Shown piece by piece: positions 33,882 to 42,630 of a stretch of DNA of 64,000 bases. A program made the translations under genes and the position numbers. The stretch comes from Variovorax paradoxus (GTDB lineage: Bacteria > Pseudomonadota > Gammaproteobacteria > Burkholderiales > Burkholderiaceae_C): contig NZ_LR743508.1 of assembly GCF_902712855.1 (NCBI RefSeq), positions 186,001 to 250,000 on the forward strand, in the 5' to 3' direction. Position 1 is the stretch's first letter. Each line of letters opens with the position of its first letter. The notes beneath the pieces were generated by a model, which worked only from the letters and a program-made list of their open reading frames with translations, had not been told where the DNA came from and searched no databases.

Positions 33882-34808
33882 ATGAGCGCATCGCACCAGC
33901 CCGTTCCGCGCGTGACCTGCCTCGGCCTGTCCGCGCTCGACATCACCTGGCAGGTCGACGATCTGCCGCAAGGCGGCGGCAAGACCCGCGCGAACGACGT
34001 GCGCGAAGGCGGCGGCGGCATGGCGGCCAATGCGGCCGCCGCGGCTGCGCGCCTCGGTGCCGCCGTTCGGTTCTGGGGCCGCGCCGGCGAGGACAGCGCC
34101 GGCCACGAGATGAAGGCGCAGCTCGCGGCGCTGGGTGTGGACGTGGCGCATTTCCGCCTGTTCGAAGGCGCGCGCTCGTCGCTGTCGGGCATCGTGGTCG
34201 ATACGCGCGGCGAACGCATGATCGTCAACTTCCGCGGTGCCGGCCTGCCCGCCGATCCAGGCTGGCTGCCGCTCGAATCGCTGGCCGCCACCGACGCCGT
34301 GCTGGCCGACCCGCGCTGGCCCGAAGGCGCGCTCGCCCTCTTCGGCGCGGCGCGCGAACGCGCTCTGCCCACGGTGCTCGACGGCGACGTGGCCGATGCC
34401 GCCGTGTTCGACCTGCTGCTTCCGCACACCGACCATGCCGTGTTCTCCGAACCAGGCCTCGCCGGCTACGCCGCCGGCGCGCGCACGGTCGACGACCAGC
34501 TGTCGTTCGCCCTCGCGCGCGGCTGCCGCCTTGCGGCCGTGACGCTTGGCGAGCACGGCCTGCGCTGGGCCGACGCGAGGGGCCTGCACAGCCTGCCCGC
34601 CTTCGAGGTGAGGGCCGTCGACACCACCGGTGCCGGCGACGTCTTCCACGGCGCATTCGCCTTTGCGCTCGGTGCCGGCTGGCCCGTGCGCCGCGCCTTC
34701 CAGTTTTCCGCCGCGGTGGCGGCCCTGAAGTGCACACGACCCGGCGGACGCGCCGGCGTGCCCGACTTCGCCACCGCGATGTCCCTCGTCGATTCCATCA
34801 AGGAGTGA
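33882..34808 (+). CDS. PfkB-family sugar kinase resembling sulfofructose kinase YihV
   Basis: The 308-residue protein is a ribokinase-fold kinase with GGGGMAANAAAAAARLGA near residue 43 and the catalytic VDTTGAGDVFHG with base D253. Compared with E. coli YihV as I remember it, long blocks coincide (VLDGD, HAVFSEPGLA, VAALKCTRPGGRAG). K34, N116 and R145 fall at a constant +7 offset from YihV K27, N109 and R138, the residues reported to hold the sulfonate of sulfofructose. Phosphorylation of a ketose bearing a C6 anion at the 1-position is the inference. Its gene lies between the ATPase and the YihT-like aldolase. Confidence 0.88.
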   Translation: MSASHQPVPRVTCLGLSALDITWQVDDLPQGGGKTRANDVREGGGGMAANAAAAAARLGAAVRFWGRAGEDSAGHEMKAQLAALGVDVAHFRLFEGARSSLSGIVVDTRGERMIVNFRGAGLPADPGWLPLESLAATDAVLADPRWPEGALALFGAARERALPTVLDGDVADAAVFDLLLPHTDHAVFSEPGLAGYAAGARTVDDQLSFALARGCRLAAVTLGEHGLRWADARGLHSLPAFEVRAVDTTGAGDVFHGAFAFALGAGWPVRRAFQFSAAVAALKCTRPGGRAGVPDFATAMSLVDSIKE

Positions 34809-34816
34809 ATCCCCTC

Positions 34817-35866
34817 ATGACTACACCTGCCCTGAACCTCGGCAAGAAATGGGGCATGCGCCGCATGGCCACGCCCCAAGGCCACTTCACCATGGTCGCG
34901 CTCGACCAGCGCCCGCCCATCGCGCAGCTGATCGGCGCCAAGCGCGGCATCGCACCCGCCGACGTGAGCTTTGCCGACATGGTGGACGTCAAGCGCACGC
35001 TGGTCGACACGCTCGGCGCGCACGCCAGCGCGATGCTGTTCGACCCGAACTACGCCTTTCCGGCCGCGTTGCAGAAGCTGCCCGCGCACACCGGGCTCGT
35101 GGTCACGCTCGAAGACCACCGCTTTCGCGACACGCCGGGCGGGCGCCTGTCGCATTCCATCAACGACTGGAGCGTGGAGAAGATCAAGCGCGCCGGCGGC
35201 GACGGCGTGAAGGTGCTGGCGTGGTACCGGCCCGATGCTGAGCCCGACGTGCTCGCGCACCAGCAGGACTACGTGCGCCGCATCGGCGAGGAATGCCGCC
35301 AATGGGACATCCCGCTGGTGCTCGAGCTGCTGGTGTACCCCTTTCCCAAGAGCGAACGCCATACGGTCGACTACATCGAATCGCCGGAGAAGATGCCCGA
35401 GCTGGTCATCGAGAGCGTGCGCGAATTCGCCAAGCCCGAGTACGGCGTGGACCTGTTCAAGCTCGAGAGCCCGCTACCCGGCGCCACGCTGCCCGCACGC
35501 GACGGCAGCGCCGCGCACACCGCCGCGCAGGGCTGGTTCGACCGGATGGGTGCCATCTGCAAGGACGCGAACATTCCGTGGGTGATGCTGTCGGCCGGCG
35601 TGACCTCGCCGCAGTTCGTGCGGGTGATGGAGTACGCCTACGCGGCGGGCGCGCACGGCTTCCTGGCCGGCCGCGCGGTGTGGTGGCAGGCGCTGCAGAA
35701 CTTCCCGGACCTCGGGCGCTGCGCCGAGCAACTGCGCAAGGAAGGCAGCGCCACGCTGGCCGAGCTCGAAGCGCTCACGCTGCGCGCGGGCAATGCATGG
35801 CATGCGGACTACAGCGCCTTCGACGCGATGAAGGCCGAGGGCGAACTCTGTGCGGCCTATGCCTGA
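34817..35866 (+). CDS. LacD/YihT-like class I aldolase for a ketose-phosphate
   Basis: The 349-residue protein has the features of Schiff-base aldolases acting on tagatose-1,6-bisphosphate (LacD) or 6-deoxy-6-sulfofructose-1-phosphate (YihT): FTMVALDQRPP near residue 24, KVLAWYRPD, the Schiff-base lysine in DLFKLESPLPG (K215), WVMLSAGV and GFLAGRAVWW. It would split the product of the upstream kinase into DHAP and a three-carbon aldehyde. AAGGAG lies 10 bp before ATG 34817, inside the end of the kinase gene. It is longer than E. coli YihT by about 55 residues, mainly in the middle. Confidence 0.87.
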   Translation: MTTPALNLGKKWGMRRMATPQGHFTMVALDQRPPIAQLIGAKRGIAPADVSFADMVDVKRTLVDTLGAHASAMLFDPNYAFPAALQKLPAHTGLVVTLEDHRFRDTPGGRLSHSINDWSVEKIKRAGGDGVKVLAWYRPDAEPDVLAHQQDYVRRIGEECRQWDIPLVLELLVYPFPKSERHTVDYIESPEKMPELVIESVREFAKPEYGVDLFKLESPLPGATLPARDGSAAHTAAQGWFDRMGAICKDANIPWVMLSAGVTSPQFVRVMEYAYAAGAHGFLAGRAVWWQALQNFPDLGRCAEQLRKEGSATLAELEALTLRAGNAWHADYSAFDAMKAEGELCAAYA

Positions 35867-35905
35867 CGGCATGCGCGGGACAAGCGCGCACGGGACAATC
35901 GGCGC

Positions 35906-37072
35906 ATGACTTCCACTGCACCGGACTCCGCCGCCTTCACCGTCGAGCGCCTCGACGTCTTCGTGTTCCGCGCACCGGCCGATCCGCCGGTGCAGACCTC
36001 CTTCGGCGTCATGCGCGACCGGCCGGCGGTGCTGGTGCGGCTCACCGATGCCGACGGCGCGGTGGGCTGGGGCGAGATCTGGTGCAACTTTCCGACGGTG
36101 GGCGCGGAGCACCGCGCCCGCATGGCGCTGGCCTACTGCCGGCCGGCCGTCACCGGCCGCGCGTGGTCGCATCCGCGCGAATGCTTCGACGAACTCACGA
36201 AGCGCTTCGCGGTGCTCGCCCTGCAGACCGGCGAGCACGGCACGCTGAACCAGATCGTGGCGGGCGTGGACACCGCCCTGTGGGACCTCTACGCGCGCCG
36301 CCAGGGCAAGCCGCTGTGGCAGGTGCTCGGCGGCGAAGAGGCGCGGCCGGTGCAGGTGTATGCGTCGGGCCTGAACCCGACCGAACCCGAGAAGCTCGCG
36401 CTGCAGAAGCGCGACGAGGGCTACCGCGCGTTCAAGCTCAAGGTGGGCTTCGGCGCAGAGCGCGACCTGGCCAACCTGCGCGCCCTGCGCGATGCGCTCG
36501 GCAGCGAGGCCACGATGATGGTCGACGCCAACCAGGCCTGGGACTTCGACGAAGCCTGCAAGGCCGGCCATCGCATGGAGGACTTCGACCTGCTGTGGCT
36601 CGAGGAGCCGCTGCGCGCCGACCAGCCCGCGCAGCGCTGGAAGGAACTGAGCGAGCGCCAGCCGCTGACCCTCGCCGGCGGCGAGAACCTGGCCGGCTTC
36701 GCGCAGTACCGCGACTTCATCGCGACCGAGGGCATGGCCATCATCCAGCCCGACCTGGGCAAGTGGGGCGGCTTCAGCGGCTGCCTCGATGTGGCGAAGC
36801 AGACGCTGGCAGCGGGCAAGTGGTATTGCCCGCACTGGCTGGGCGGCGGCATCGGCCTCGTCGCCTCGATGCACCTCAAGACCGCCGTGGGCGGCCCTGG
36901 CTACGTGGAGGTCGACAGCAATCCGAACCCGCTGCGCGAACTGCTGGCCGTGCCCAACTTCACGGTCGACGACGGCCGGGTGCAGCTGTCGGACGCGCCG
37001 GGCCTGGGCGTAGCGCCGGACCTGGCGGCATGCAAGGGGTACGTCGTCGAGATCCCGATGGTCGGCATCTAG
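35906..37072 (+). CDS. Enolase-superfamily enzyme, mandelate racemase subgroup
   Basis: The 388-residue protein has the KxK motif (K177/K179 in FKLKVGF), metal ligands D207, E233 and E260, and the base H310 in PHWLGGG. The E260-to-H310 distance equals that of mandelate racemase. Such enzymes racemise or dehydrate alpha-hydroxy or sugar acids. It follows the aldolase by 39 bp as the last gene of the operon, so it may act on an acid derived from the imported sugar or feed a side route. No specificity loop could be matched with a known dehydratase. Confidence 0.9.
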   Translation: MTSTAPDSAAFTVERLDVFVFRAPADPPVQTSFGVMRDRPAVLVRLTDADGAVGWGEIWCNFPTVGAEHRARMALAYCRPAVTGRAWSHPRECFDELTKRFAVLALQTGEHGTLNQIVAGVDTALWDLYARRQGKPLWQVLGGEEARPVQVYASGLNPTEPEKLALQKRDEGYRAFKLKVGFGAERDLANLRALRDALGSEATMMVDANQAWDFDEACKAGHRMEDFDLLWLEEPLRADQPAQRWKELSERQPLTLAGGENLAGFAQYRDFIATEGMAIIQPDLGKWGGFSGCLDVAKQTLAAGKWYCPHWLGGGIGLVASMHLKTAVGGPGYVEVDSNPNPLRELLAVPNFTVDDGRVQLSDAPGLGVAPDLAACKGYVVEIPMVGI

Positions 37073-37083
37073 CCGGCACCGGC

Positions 37084-37104
37084 CGCAGGGGCTTCAACCC
37101 TGCG
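37084..37104. terminator. Stem-loop between convergent genes
   Basis: CGCAGGG (37084-37090) pairs perfectly with CCCTGCG (37098-37104) around a 7-base loop that contains the TauE stop codon. It lies 12 bp after the MR/MLE stop. There is no T-run, so it may act as a bidirectional processing or factor-dependent end rather than an intrinsic terminator. Confidence 0.35.
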
Positions 37105-37873
37105 CGATCGCCACCCAGGCGCTGGCGAGCAGCGTGGAGCCCGCGGCGGCCAGCAGGCCGCCCACCACCCATTTGAGCGTGCGCGGCTTGAGCTTGTTGG
37201 GCAGCCGGTGGTGCAGCCGCGTCACGCCATAGACGACAGGCATCGCACAGCCGGCCAGCAGCGCGGAGTACCAAGAGAAGTGGCCCGTGGGCACCACGAT
37301 CACCAGCCGCACCAGCGAGTTGAACGCGAACATCAGCAGCAGCGCGCGGCGCACCAGTTCGCGGTCGAGCGGCTGGCGGTACATGTGGAACACGATGGGC
37401 GGCCCCGAGCTGGAGAACAGTCCGCCCAGCACGCCCGAGAGCCCGCCGATCAGCGCGAAGCTGATGCGGCCCGACACCGCCGGCAGCGGCCGGCCCTGCA
37501 TCACCAGCAGCACCGCGCATCCCAGGATCGACACGCCCAGCAGGCCGCGCAGCCAGTTCACGGCGCCGCCGCTGAGCCAGGTGAGCAGCACCAGCCCGAC
37601 GATGACGCCGACCGTGCTGCCGTTGAGAGCCGGCTTCATCAGCTGCCACGGCACCACGCCGGGACGCGCGCGGAAGTAGGTCCAGGCGTTGATGAGGCTC
37701 AGCACGGTCGCCGCGTTGGCGGTGTCGCTCACGCTGGCGATGTGGAACACCGACACCAGGCCCAGAAGGATCAGGCTGAACGCGAACCCCGTGAGGTTCT
37801 GGGCGTAGGTGGCGAGCGCCACGCAGGCCATGAAGACCAGCACGGGGCCGGCTTCGGAAAGAATCGCTTGCAC
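37094..37873 (-). CDS. TauE/SafE-family sulfite/organosulfonate-type exporter
   Basis: The product (259 residues from GTG 37873) has about eight membrane helices and the TauE/SafE pattern ATYAQNLTGFAFSLILLGLV near the N-terminus. It also has GGLSGVLGGLFSSSGPPIVFHMY in the middle, the second family repeat. The family exports sulfite, sulfoacetate or related C2-C3 sulfonates, although many members are uncharacterised. The start is uncertain because no ATG lies near the first helix. It is convergent with the sugar operon, whose kinase shows sulfosugar-type residues, and this makes a role in removing a sulfonate end product attractive. Confidence 0.8.
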   Translation of the reverse strand: MQAILSEAGPVLVFMACVALATYAQNLTGFAFSLILLGLVSVFHIASVSDTANAATVLSLINAWTYFRARPGVVPWQLMKPALNGSTVGVIVGLVLLTWLSGGAVNWLRGLLGVSILGCAVLLVMQGRPLPAVSGRISFALIGGLSGVLGGLFSSSGPPIVFHMYRQPLDRELVRRALLLMFAFNSLVRLVIVVPTGHFSWYSALLAGCAMPVVYGVTRLHHRLPNKLKPRTLKWVVGGLLAAAGSTLLASAWVAIAQG

Positions 37874-38126
37874 CGGATATACGTGAATGGGCCGCTGCCG
37901 AGGCCGCGTGACGCGGCCCGGTGGCCAGGGCGATGCCTTGGCCTGCCGCAGTGAAAAAGGAAGGATGCAACCCACGAGGCCGCCAGCGGGCCTGGATGTC
38001 GCGGGGCGTATTGTCTCCCGAACGCGGGGCGTCCTGCTGCCGGCGCGCCGGTACTCCGGCCTTGCAGTCGGACATGGGTCCGGCATGCGGCGCCCGTTGC
38101 ACCCGCGCGGCGATGGCCGCGGCGGT
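37874..38126. other. Gap between the TauE gene and the IlvD/Edd gene
   Basis: The 253 bp hold no gene that I can support. A perfect hairpin GGCCGCG-TGA-CGCGGCC lies at 37902-37918, about 30 bp upstream of the proposed TauE GTG start. It could affect TauE translation or end transcription of the minus-strand operon above; there is no T-run. Confidence 0.4.
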
Positions 38127-39896
38127 TCAGTAGATCGGTGGTTCCGGCGTCGGCGCGTTGCCGGCAAGGCTCGCAAAGTCGCAGCCCAGGTGCGCCTGCG
38201 TCACCTCGTGCTGGAAGATCTTCGTGTAGCCGCGCACGTAGGCCTGCGCGGGCGGCTTCCACTGCGCGCGGCGCGCGGCCAGTTCCTCGTCGGACACCAG
38301 CATGTCGAGGCTGCGCGCGCCGATGTCCAGGCGCACCGTGTCGCCGGTCTTCAGCAGCGCCAGCGGTCCGCCGATGGCCGACTCGGGCGACACGTGCAGC
38401 ACGCAGGTGCCGTAGTGCGTGCCGCTCATGCGCGAATCGGAAATGCGCAGCATGTCGCGCACGCCCTCGCGCAGGAGCTTCTTCGGGATCGGCAGGTTGC
38501 CCCATTCGGGCATGCCGGGGCCGCCGACCGGCCCACCGTTGCGCAGCACCAGCACGGTGGAAGCGTCGCAGTCGAGGTTGTCGTCGGCCATGGCCGCAAG
38601 CATCTCCGCGTTCGAGTCGAACACCAGCGCACGCCCGGTGTGGCGCAGCAGTTGCGGCGTGGCGGCCGAGGGCTTGATGACCGCGCCGTCGGGGCACAGG
38701 TTGCCGCGCAGCACCGCCAGCGCGATGCCGGCCTCGGGGCACTCCGGCGTGCCCTCCTTGAGCGGCGTGGCCGGGTCGAGGATGGTGCTGCCGTCATCGT
38801 CGTCCGCAGGCCAGCCCGCGATGTCCTCGCCGAGCGTGCGGCCGGTCACGGTGCGCGCCGACAGGTCGAGGTGCGCCGCGATCCTGTTCAGCACCGCGGG
38901 CAGGCCGCCCGCGTAGTGGAAGTCCTCCATCAGCTTCTCGCCGGACGGATACAGGTTGGCGATGACCGGCACGCGGCGCGCCACGGCGTCGAGCTCGTCG
39001 ATGTCCAGCGCGATGCCCGCGCGCCCCGCCATCGCGGGCAGGTGCACCGCCGCGTTGGTGGAGCCGCCGAGCGCCATGTAGGCGGTGACGGCATTGATGA
39101 ACGAGGCCTTGGTGACGATGCGCGAAGGCTTCAGGTCTTCCCACACCATGGCGACGATGCGCTCGCCGCAGCGCCAGGCCATGCGGCTGTGTTCCGAGTC
39201 GACCGCCGGGATGCTCATGGCCCCGGGCAGCGACAGGCCCATGGCCTCGGCGATGGCCGTCATCGTGCTGGCCGTGCCCATGGTGTTGCAGGTGCCCGGC
39301 GTGCGGGTCATGCGCGACTCCAGGCGGATCCACTCGGCCTGGTCGATGTTGCCGATGGTGCGCTCGGCCCAGAACTTCTTGGTGTGCGTGCCCGCGCCCA
39401 CGGCCTGGCCCTTGTAGCGGTCGTTCATCATCGGTCCGGCCGGCAGGAAGATGGCGGGCACGTCCATCGACAGCGCGCCCATGATGAGGCCGGGCGTGGT
39501 CTTGTCGCAGCCGCCCATGAGCACCGCGCCGTCGATCGGCAGGCTGCGCAGCAGCTCCTCGCACTCGATGGCCAGCAGATTGCGGTAGATCATGGTCGTG
39601 GGCTTGACCATCACCTCGCCGAGGCTCAGCGCGGGCAGCTCCAGCGGATAGCCGCCGGCCTGCAGCACGCCGCGCTTCACCGCCTCGGCGCGCTCGCGCA
39701 GGTGCGCGTGGCACGGCGACAGCTCGCTCCAGGTGTTGACGATGCCGATCACCGGCCGGCCCATGAACTCCTCGCGCGCAAGGCCCTGCTGCTGCATGCG
39801 CTGGCGGTGGGCGAAGCCACGGATGTCGTCGCTCGCGAACCAGCGCTGGCTGCGCAGTTGCTCGACGGTCTTGAGGCGAACGCCTTCGTTGGACAT
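38127..39896 (-). CDS. IlvD/Edd-family sugar-acid dehydratase
   Basis: The 589-residue protein is an iron-sulfur dehydratase. The cluster cysteines are C62 (SPCHAHL), C130 (GGCDKTTPG) and C203 (TCNTMGTAS), and the D131-K132 pair is present. Length and the N-terminal motif RSQRWFASDDIRGFAHRQRM fit the branch that dehydrates L-arabinonate, D-xylonate or related aldonates to 2-keto-3-deoxy acids, rather than the amino-acid enzyme. Its product would suit the HpcH/HpaI aldolase encoded just upstream (51 bp gap). It is the last gene of the operon. Confidence 0.9.
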   Translation of the reverse strand: MSNEGVRLKTVEQLRSQRWFASDDIRGFAHRQRMQQQGLAREEFMGRPVIGIVNTWSELSPCHAHLRERAEAVKRGVLQAGGYPLELPALSLGEVMVKPTTMIYRNLLAIECEELLRSLPIDGAVLMGGCDKTTPGLIMGALSMDVPAIFLPAGPMMNDRYKGQAVGAGTHTKKFWAERTIGNIDQAEWIRLESRMTRTPGTCNTMGTASTMTAIAEAMGLSLPGAMSIPAVDSEHSRMAWRCGERIVAMVWEDLKPSRIVTKASFINAVTAYMALGGSTNAAVHLPAMAGRAGIALDIDELDAVARRVPVIANLYPSGEKLMEDFHYAGGLPAVLNRIAAHLDLSARTVTGRTLGEDIAGWPADDDDGSTILDPATPLKEGTPECPEAGIALAVLRGNLCPDGAVIKPSAATPQLLRHTGRALVFDSNAEMLAAMADDNLDCDASTVLVLRNGGPVGGPGMPEWGNLPIPKKLLREGVRDMLRISDSRMSGTHYGTCVLHVSPESAIGGPLALLKTGDTVRLDIGARSLDMLVSDEELAARRAQWKPPAQAYVRGYTKIFQHEVTQAHLGCDFASLAGNAPTPEPPIY

Positions 39897-39947
39897 GCGG
39901 TGTGTTCTTCCTTCTTTGTCTCGTGGGACTGCGGTAGGGCCGGCGAT

Positions 39948-40766
39948 TCAGTAGGTCGCGGGCGCGGCGGGTGCGGCGGGCGCGGGCGGCAGGCTGCGCG
40001 CCTTGAAGCGCGCCGCCACGTCGTCCGCGCTCTTGCGCAGCAGCACCTGGTCGTTGGCCACGGCGACGAAGAGCGCGCCGAGGTCGAGCAGTTCCTGGGC
40101 GCGCGCCTCGTCGTTCATCAGGATGCCGGGGGCCTTGCCGCAGGCGAGGATGCGCGCGATGGCCTTGTCGACCGCGGCGCGCACCGTCGGGTGGTTGACC
40201 TGCCCGGCCACGCCCATGCTGGCCGACAGGTCGCCGGGGCCGATGAAGACGCCATCGACGCCATCGACGTTGGCGATGTCCTCGAGCTGCTCGAGCGCCT
40301 CCGCGGTCTCGACCTGCACCAGCACGCAGATCTCGTTCGAGGCTTCGGCCACGTAGCGGGCGTCGCGGCCGAACTTCGAGGCGCGCACCGTGCCGCCCAT
40401 GCCGCGGATGCCGTTGGGCGGATAGCGCGTGGCGGCCACGGCGGCCTCCGCCTCCTCGCGCGTCTGCACGAAGGGCAGCAGCAGCGTCTGGGCGCCGATG
40501 TCGAGGTACTGCTTGATCAGCACCGGATCGTTCCAGGGCGGGCGCACCACGGCGGTGGTCGGGCGGTCGCGCTCGGCCTGCACCGCCTGCAGCTGGCGCA
40601 GCATGGTGGTCGGGTCGCCGGGAGTGTGCTCGGCGTCGAGCAGGATCCAGTCGAAGCCGGCGCCCGCGAGCAGCTCGGAAATGTAGGGGTCGGGCAGCGT
40701 CGACCAGATGCCGACCTGCGGCGTCTTCGCCGCGAGGGCGTGCTTGAATGCGTTGCGCGAAGGCAT
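39948..40766 (-). CDS. HpcH/HpaI-family class II pyruvate aldolase
   Basis: The 272-residue protein has the metal ligands E153 (QVETAEAL) and D179 (GPGDLS) plus R75 and H47, in the spacing of E. coli HpaI and the 2-keto-3-deoxy-L-rhamnonate aldolase. The reaction is retro-aldol cleavage of a 2-keto-3-deoxy acid to pyruvate and an aldehyde. The last 15 residues form an Ala/Pro-rich tail. It is located between the Bug protein and the dehydratase, so dehydratase and aldolase probably act in sequence. Confidence 0.9.
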   Translation of the reverse strand: MPSRNAFKHALAAKTPQVGIWSTLPDPYISELLAGAGFDWILLDAEHTPGDPTTMLRQLQAVQAERDRPTTAVVRPPWNDPVLIKQYLDIGAQTLLLPFVQTREEAEAAVAATRYPPNGIRGMGGTVRASKFGRDARYVAEASNEICVLVQVETAEALEQLEDIANVDGVDGVFIGPGDLSASMGVAGQVNHPTVRAAVDKAIARILACGKAPGILMNDEARAQELLDLGALFVAVANDQVLLRKSADDVAARFKARSLPPAPAAPAAPATY

Positions 40767-40793
40767 GGTTGTCCTGTGTCTTTTGGTGTGTGT

Positions 40794-41777
40794 TCAGTCG
40801 ATCTGCACGTTGCCGGCCTTGATGACCTCGCCCATGGCGGCGTAGTCGGCCTTCAGGCGCTCGGCGAAGGCCTGCGGCGTGGACGAGAGCACGTCGAAGC
40901 CCTGTTCTTCCAGCGGCTTGCGGAACGCCGGGTCCGCAAGGATTGCGGCCATTTCCTTGTGCAGGCGCTCGAGCACCGGCGCCGGCGTGCCGCTGCGCAC
41001 CAGCATGCCGCTCCAGGCGAGCTGCACCACGCCGGGCGCGCCCGCCTCCGCCATGGTCGGCACGTTGGGCAGCAGTTTCGAGCGCTGCGTATCGGCCACG
41101 GCCAGCACGCGCACGCGGCCGCCCTTCTCCTGGCCCAGCACGGCCGAGAGGTTGTGGAACATCATCGGGATCTGACCGCCCATCACGTCGTTGAGCGCGG
41201 CCGGCCCGCCCTTGTAGGGCACATGGATCAGCTGCGTGCCGGTCTTCGCCTCGAACTGCAGTCCCGTGAGGTGCATGGTGTTGCCGTTGCCGGCCGAGCC
41301 GAAGCTCAGCGTGCCGGGCGCCTTCTTGGCGGCGGCGACCACGTCGGCCACAGTCTTGTAGGGCGTGCCTGCGCCGACCACCAGCACGTTGGGCGTCTGG
41401 TTGGTCAGCGTGACGGGCTGGAAGTCCTTCAGAGGGTCGAAGCCGGTGGCCTTGTAGAGGTGCGGATTCACGGCCAGCGTGCTGACCGAGCCGAAGAACA
41501 CGGTGTAGCCGTCGGCCGGCTGGTTGCGCGCCACATAGGCGGCCGCGATGTTGCCGTTGGCGCCCGGCCGGTTGTCGATGATCACCGGCTGCCCGAGCCG
41601 CTGCGACAGCGCCTGCCCGAAGGGCCGCGCGAACTGGTCGGCCGCACCGCCCGCAGGCTGCGGCACCACGAGCACGATGGGCTTTTGCGGGTATTCGGCC
41701 TTCTGCTGGGCCTGCGCGGGCATTGCGCCCAGTGCCAGCACGCAGGCCGCGAGCGCGGCGGTTGCAGACTTCTTCAT
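40794..41777 (-). CDS. Bug-family (tripartite tricarboxylate transporter) periplasmic binding protein
   Basis: The 327-residue protein has a signal peptide ending GAMPAQAQ. The Bug-family core is KPIVLVVPQPAGGAADQFARPFGQALSQRLGQPVIIDNRPGANGNIAA, with the typical downstream motifs LSFGSAGNGN, VPYKGGPAAL and RVRVLAVADTQRS. Such proteins bind carboxylates. No TctA/TctB membrane genes accompany it here, as is common for orphan Bug proteins in this family of bacteria. It lies between the AroE-like and aldolase genes in the same operon. Confidence 0.92.
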   Translation of the reverse strand: MKKSATAALAACVLALGAMPAQAQQKAEYPQKPIVLVVPQPAGGAADQFARPFGQALSQRLGQPVIIDNRPGANGNIAAAYVARNQPADGYTVFFGSVSTLAVNPHLYKATGFDPLKDFQPVTLTNQTPNVLVVGAGTPYKTVADVVAAAKKAPGTLSFGSAGNGNTMHLTGLQFEAKTGTQLIHVPYKGGPAALNDVMGGQIPMMFHNLSAVLGQEKGGRVRVLAVADTQRSKLLPNVPTMAEAGAPGVVQLAWSGMLVRSGTPAPVLERLHKEMAAILADPAFRKPLEEQGFDVLSSTPQAFAERLKADYAAMGEVIKAGNVQID

Positions 41778-41798
41778 CTCGTCTCCTGGTTCATGTGT

Positions 41799-42626
41799 TC
41801 ATGCACCGCCGCCGCGCCAGAACGCGATCTGCGCGGCGACCTGGTGGTCGATCATGGGTTTGCCGCCGACCACACGCAGCCCGCGCGCGCTGCACGCGGC
41901 CATGAGCTCGGTGTCGCGCGCGGCGATGATGTCGAACAGCGCCGCGTCCGGCGCGAGCTGCGCAGGGTCGAACGGCATCGGGTCGCCTTCGTGCAGGCCG
42001 AGCGAGGTGGCGTTGACCGCCAGGCCTGCCGCACGCAGGCTGTCGCCGCGCGCCGCCTCGGGCGGCGTGCGCGCATCGATGCCGGGGAAGGCCTTGCGCA
42101 GCCCGGCCACCACCTGCGCGGCCTGCTCGGGCTCGCGGTTGAACACATGCAGCTCGCGCACGCCGGCCGCCGCCAGCGCGAAGGCGATGGCCGTGCCCGC
42201 GCCGCCCGCGCCCACCAGCACCACCGGCCGGTCCGGCCGCTCGAGTCCCAGCACGCCATGCGCACGTGCCGCCTCGACGAAGCCCACGCCGTCGAAGCTC
42301 TCGCCCGACCACTGGCCGTCGGCGTCGATGCGCATGGTGTTGACCACCCCCGTGCGCCGCGCCTCGGGCCCGCGCCGCGCGCACAGCGCATGCGCCGCAG
42401 CTTTGTGCGGAATGGTGAGGTTGAGTCCCTGCAGGTTGCGCACGCGCGCGAGCTGCGCCACCGTGGTCGCGAAGTCGTCGGGGTGTACGCCCATCGGCAC
42501 CAGGCACCAGTCGAGGCCGGCGGCCGCGAAGGCCGGGTTGTAGATGCGCGGCGCGCGCACATGGTCGACCGGGTGCGCAAGGATGGGCACGAGCCGCGTG
42601 GCACCGCTGAGGCCGGTGGGCACCAT
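41799..42626 (-). CDS. Shikimate-dehydrogenase-like oxidoreductase with altered substrate site
   Basis: The 275-residue protein has the AroE fold: NLTIPHK with catalytic K75, D112 in FDGVGF, the nucleotide loop VGAGGAGTA and the segment VNATSLGL. In AroE enzymes the shikimate carboxylate is held by two serines in HSKSP; here the corresponding segment is HVRAP (residues 22-26), so both serines are replaced. I therefore expect another substrate, possibly a polyhydroxy-acid or cyclitol relative. It begins 4 bp after the ABC permease stop and is part of the catabolic operon, not of aromatic biosynthesis. Confidence 0.85.
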   Translation of the reverse strand: MVPTGLSGATRLVPILAHPVDHVRAPRIYNPAFAAAGLDWCLVPMGVHPDDFATTVAQLARVRNLQGLNLTIPHKAAAHALCARRGPEARRTGVVNTMRIDADGQWSGESFDGVGFVEAARAHGVLGLERPDRPVVLVGAGGAGTAIAFALAAAGVRELHVFNREPEQAAQVVAGLRKAFPGIDARTPPEAARGDSLRAAGLAVNATSLGLHEGDPMPFDPAQLAPDAALFDIIAARDTELMAACSARGLRVVGGKPMIDHQVAAQIAFWRGGGA

Positions 42627-42630
42627 GGCG

